From Acidobacteriota bacterium (GTDB lineage: Bacteria; Acidobacteriota; Vicinamibacteria; Vicinamibacterales; Vicinamibacteraceae): a DNA stretch of 7,470 nucleotides. The translations under genes were made by a program, and so were the position numbers. Positions within the stretch are counted from its first letter, which is position 1; every line of letters begins with the position of its first letter. The notes under the pieces were generated by a model, which was not told the DNA's origin, did not search any database, and worked only from the letters and a program-made list of their open reading frames with translations. The stretch covers positions 1 to 7,470 of the forward strand of contig JAEZDP010000316.1 in the NCBI GenBank assembly GCA_023418055.1, given 5' to 3'. Of this stretch, positions 6,009-7,470 are shown one piece after another.

Positions 6009-7217
6009 ATGTGGACGCGTAGAACATTCCTGGAGAGCCTGTCGGGTCTCCCGTTGATCGGCGGGCTGGTGGGCGGTGGGGCGGCGGCAGCCGTCGGCGC
6101 CACGCGTGTGCAGGCGGCCACGCGCGACTACTTTGCTGACCTCGGCGTCAAGCCGTTCATCAACGCGGCTGGCACCTACACCGACATGACGGCGTCGCTG
6201 ATGGACGAGACCACGCGCGCGGCGTGGGACTACGCCTCGCAGCACTACGTCTACCTGAACGACCTGCACGACCGCGTCGGCGAGCGCATCGCGAAGATCA
6301 CGCATGCCGAAGCGGCCATGGTCACCTCCGGCGCGGCCTCGGCCATGACGCTCGGCACGGCCGGAGTGCTCACCGGCACCGACCGCCAGAAGATCGTCAA
6401 TCTGCCCAACCTCGTGGACATGAAGACCGAGGTCATCATCCAGAAGGACCACCGGTTCGGCTACGACCACGCCGTGCGCAACTGCGGGGTGCGGCTGATC
6501 GAGGTCGAAACCGCCGACGAGCTCGAGCGCGCCATCACGTGGCACACCGCGATGATGCTCTTCTACAACAACAACAACTCGGTCGGAAAGATTCGCGACG
6601 AGGAGTTCGTCCGCCTCGGCAAGAAGCACGGCATCCCGACGATGAACGATGCGGCGGCCGACGTGCCGCCCGTCGAGAACCTGTGGCGCTACATCGACAT
6701 GGGCTTCGACCTCGTGTGCTTCTCGGGGGGCAAGGGCCTGCGCGGGCCCCAGAGCGCGGGCATCCTTGCCGGGCGCAAGGACCTCATCGAGGCCGCCCGC
6801 CTGAATGCGGCTCCCAATGGCAATGCCATCGGCCGCGGCATGAAGGTCAACAAGGAAGAGATGCTCGCCATGCTGGTGGCACTCGAGACCTACGTTGCCA
6901 AGGACCACGCGAAGGAGCGCGCCGAGTTCGATCGCCGTGCCGAGGTGATTCGTGCGGCAGTCGCCTCCATTCCTGGCGTGACGGCCGAGATCACCGTGCC
7001 GGAGGTGGCCAACCACGTGCCGCACGTGCGCGTGACGTGGGACGAAGCGAAGCTTGGGCTGACGGGTCCCGAAGTGTCGCGTCGGCTGCGGGAAGGCACG
7101 CCGTCGATCGGCGTGCGCCCTGGCAGGGAGCTGATGGTCGGCGTCTGGATGATGAAGGACGGCGACGCCGAGATCGTCGCGAAGCGGCTCAAGGAGGAGT
7201 TGGAGAAGAAGGCGTAG
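6009..7217 (+). CDS. Tat-exported SelA-like / class V-fold PLP-dependent enzyme
   Basis: The 402-residue product opens with a strong twin-arginine signal (RRTFLESLSG from residue 4, hydrophobic Gly/Ala-rich core to about residue 36), then a fold-type I PLP domain of the SelA-like group, which includes D-glucosaminate-6-phosphate ammonia-lyase. Visible landmarks are KPFINAAGTYT (48-58), the cofactor phosphate-loop region MVTSGAASAM (104-113), NDAAAD (213-218) with Asp214 as the likely PLP ring-nitrogen partner, and FSGGKGLRGPQSAG (238-251) with Lys242 as the likely Schiff-base lysine. ATG 6009 has GAAGGGA six bases upstream. Tat export fits a protein that must fold around PLP in the cytoplasm. 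It follows the RidA gene by 41 bases, so its product may be the source of the enamines RidA removes. The substrate cannot be predicted; a selenium-transferase role is very unlikely for an exported enzyme. Confidence 0.87.
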   Translation: MWTRRTFLESLSGLPLIGGLVGGGAAAAVGATRVQAATRDYFADLGVKPFINAAGTYTDMTASLMDETTRAAWDYASQHYVYLNDLHDRVGERIAKITHAEAAMVTSGAASAMTLGTAGVLTGTDRQKIVNLPNLVDMKTEVIIQKDHRFGYDHAVRNCGVRLIEVETADELERAITWHTAMMLFYNNNNSVGKIRDEEFVRLGKKHGIPTMNDAAADVPPVENLWRYIDMGFDLVCFSGGKGLRGPQSAGILAGRKDLIEAARLNAAPNGNAIGRGMKVNKEEMLAMLVALETYVAKDHAKERAEFDRRAEVIRAAVASIPGVTAEITVPEVANHVPHVRVTWDEAKLGLTGPEVSRRLREGTPSIGVRPGRELMVGVWMMKDGDAEIVAKRLKEELEKKA

Positions 7218-7345
7218 GCCTCGCCGGGAGCTCCAGGTCCGCCACCACCGGCAGGTGATCCGATGCGTTCGTCGCGATCACCTGCGCCCGTCTCACGCGG
7301 AGGCGCGGAGACGCCAGGATGTAGTCGATCCGGGACGAGCGGCGG
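7189..7345 (-). CDS. C-terminal fragment of an endonuclease/exonuclease/phosphatase-family protein
   Basis: On the minus strand the frame reads SRIDYILASPRL, then a strand, then NASDHLPVVADLEL, then a short proline-rich tail and a stop at 7191-7189. The RIDYIL and SDHLPV blocks are the characteristic end of the EEP (DNase I/exonuclease III-like) metal-dependent phosphoesterase fold; the Asp and His of SDH belong to the active site. Upstream of about 7345 the same frame no longer resembles the family and reads as arginine-rich shadow sequence, so the N-terminal part is missing here. The gene would be tail-to-tail with the PLP enzyme, overlapping it by 29 bases. The right boundary is approximate. 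See the CPBP fragment, which begins at the same place on the other strand. Confidence 0.7.
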
Positions 7346-7470
7346 TTCTTCCGTGGGCTGCTCCTGCGCCGCTGGTGGCACAAGTGGGGGCCTGTCACTG
7401 CCGTTGTCGCGTCATCGCTGCTCTTTGCGATCTTCCACGCCGACCTGCTCGGAAGCTTCGCGTTTGCCGT
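7337..7470 (+). CDS. CPBP-family intramembrane metalloprotease fragment (5' truncated, runs off the window)
   Basis: The frame from 7337 reads ERRFFRGLLLRRWW, then WGPVTAVVASSLLFAIFH and continues off the end. This matches CPBP (CAAX protease/bacteriocin-processing) membrane proteases: the first motif normally reads EExxFRG, followed by a helix carrying FxxxH (FAIFH here). The second Glu of the first motif is Arg in this sequence. The N-terminal transmembrane helices are absent, and an in-frame TAG at 7322-7324 lies just upstream, so no complete gene can start here. The likely true CPBP similarity begins near TTCTTCCG at 7346. The fragment is therefore a gene remnant joined at a rearrangement point, or foreign sequence from an assembly error. 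Confidence 0.65.

Noticed and set aside
6003..7025. Long minus-strand open frame (340 residues) opposite the PLP enzyme gene
   Set aside because: The plus strand has an intact signal, PLP lysine and family motifs; the reverse reading is a by-product of third-position GC bias.

Overview
The window is a GC-rich bacterial segment with a seven-gene run on the + strand (1-7217), followed by a disturbed 250-base end. The mix of genes suggests an Acidobacteriota-like organism of the Vicinamibacterales type: a CBM9-like protein, a Tat-exported DUF362 protein, a PQQ-type propeller, ApbE, a secreted RidA lipoprotein and a Tat-exported SelA-like PLP enzyme. That assignment rests on gene content and composition only. 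No rRNA, tRNA or other marker gene is present.

Layout. The C-terminal end of a CBM9-like carbohydrate-binding protein (1-279) is followed by a Tat-signal DUF362 protein (279-1466), an eight-bladed PQQ-type beta-propeller (1463-2521), an ApbE-like FAD:protein FMN transferase (2508-3497), a secreted protein of unknown function with an enzyme-like layout (3494-4807, GTG start) and a lipoprotein made of three RidA domains (4804-5967, TTG start). Each junction in this block overlaps by 1 to 14 bases, so it is almost certainly one translationally coupled operon. After a 41-base gap holding a four-copy heptamer repeat comes a Tat-signal SelA-like PLP enzyme (6009-7217), probably part of the same transcript.

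The end of the window carries the C-terminus of an endonuclease/exonuclease/phosphatase-family protein on the - strand (7189 to about 7345). It runs directly into a CPBP-type membrane protease fragment on the + strand (about 7337-7470). Both are recognisable, both are cut off at the same place, and they point in incompatible directions. This is either a rearrangement or an assembly chimera.

How the genes may work together. Five of the six proteins with a visible N-terminus carry an export signal (two Tat, two Sec, one lipoprotein), so the operon appears to act in the envelope. The most coherent idea is an exported PLP enzyme that makes reactive enamine or imine products, paired with an exported triple-RidA protein that hydrolyses them. 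ApbE adds a possible flavin link. The role of the propeller, the DUF362 protein and the unknown secreted protein in that scheme is not visible from sequence.
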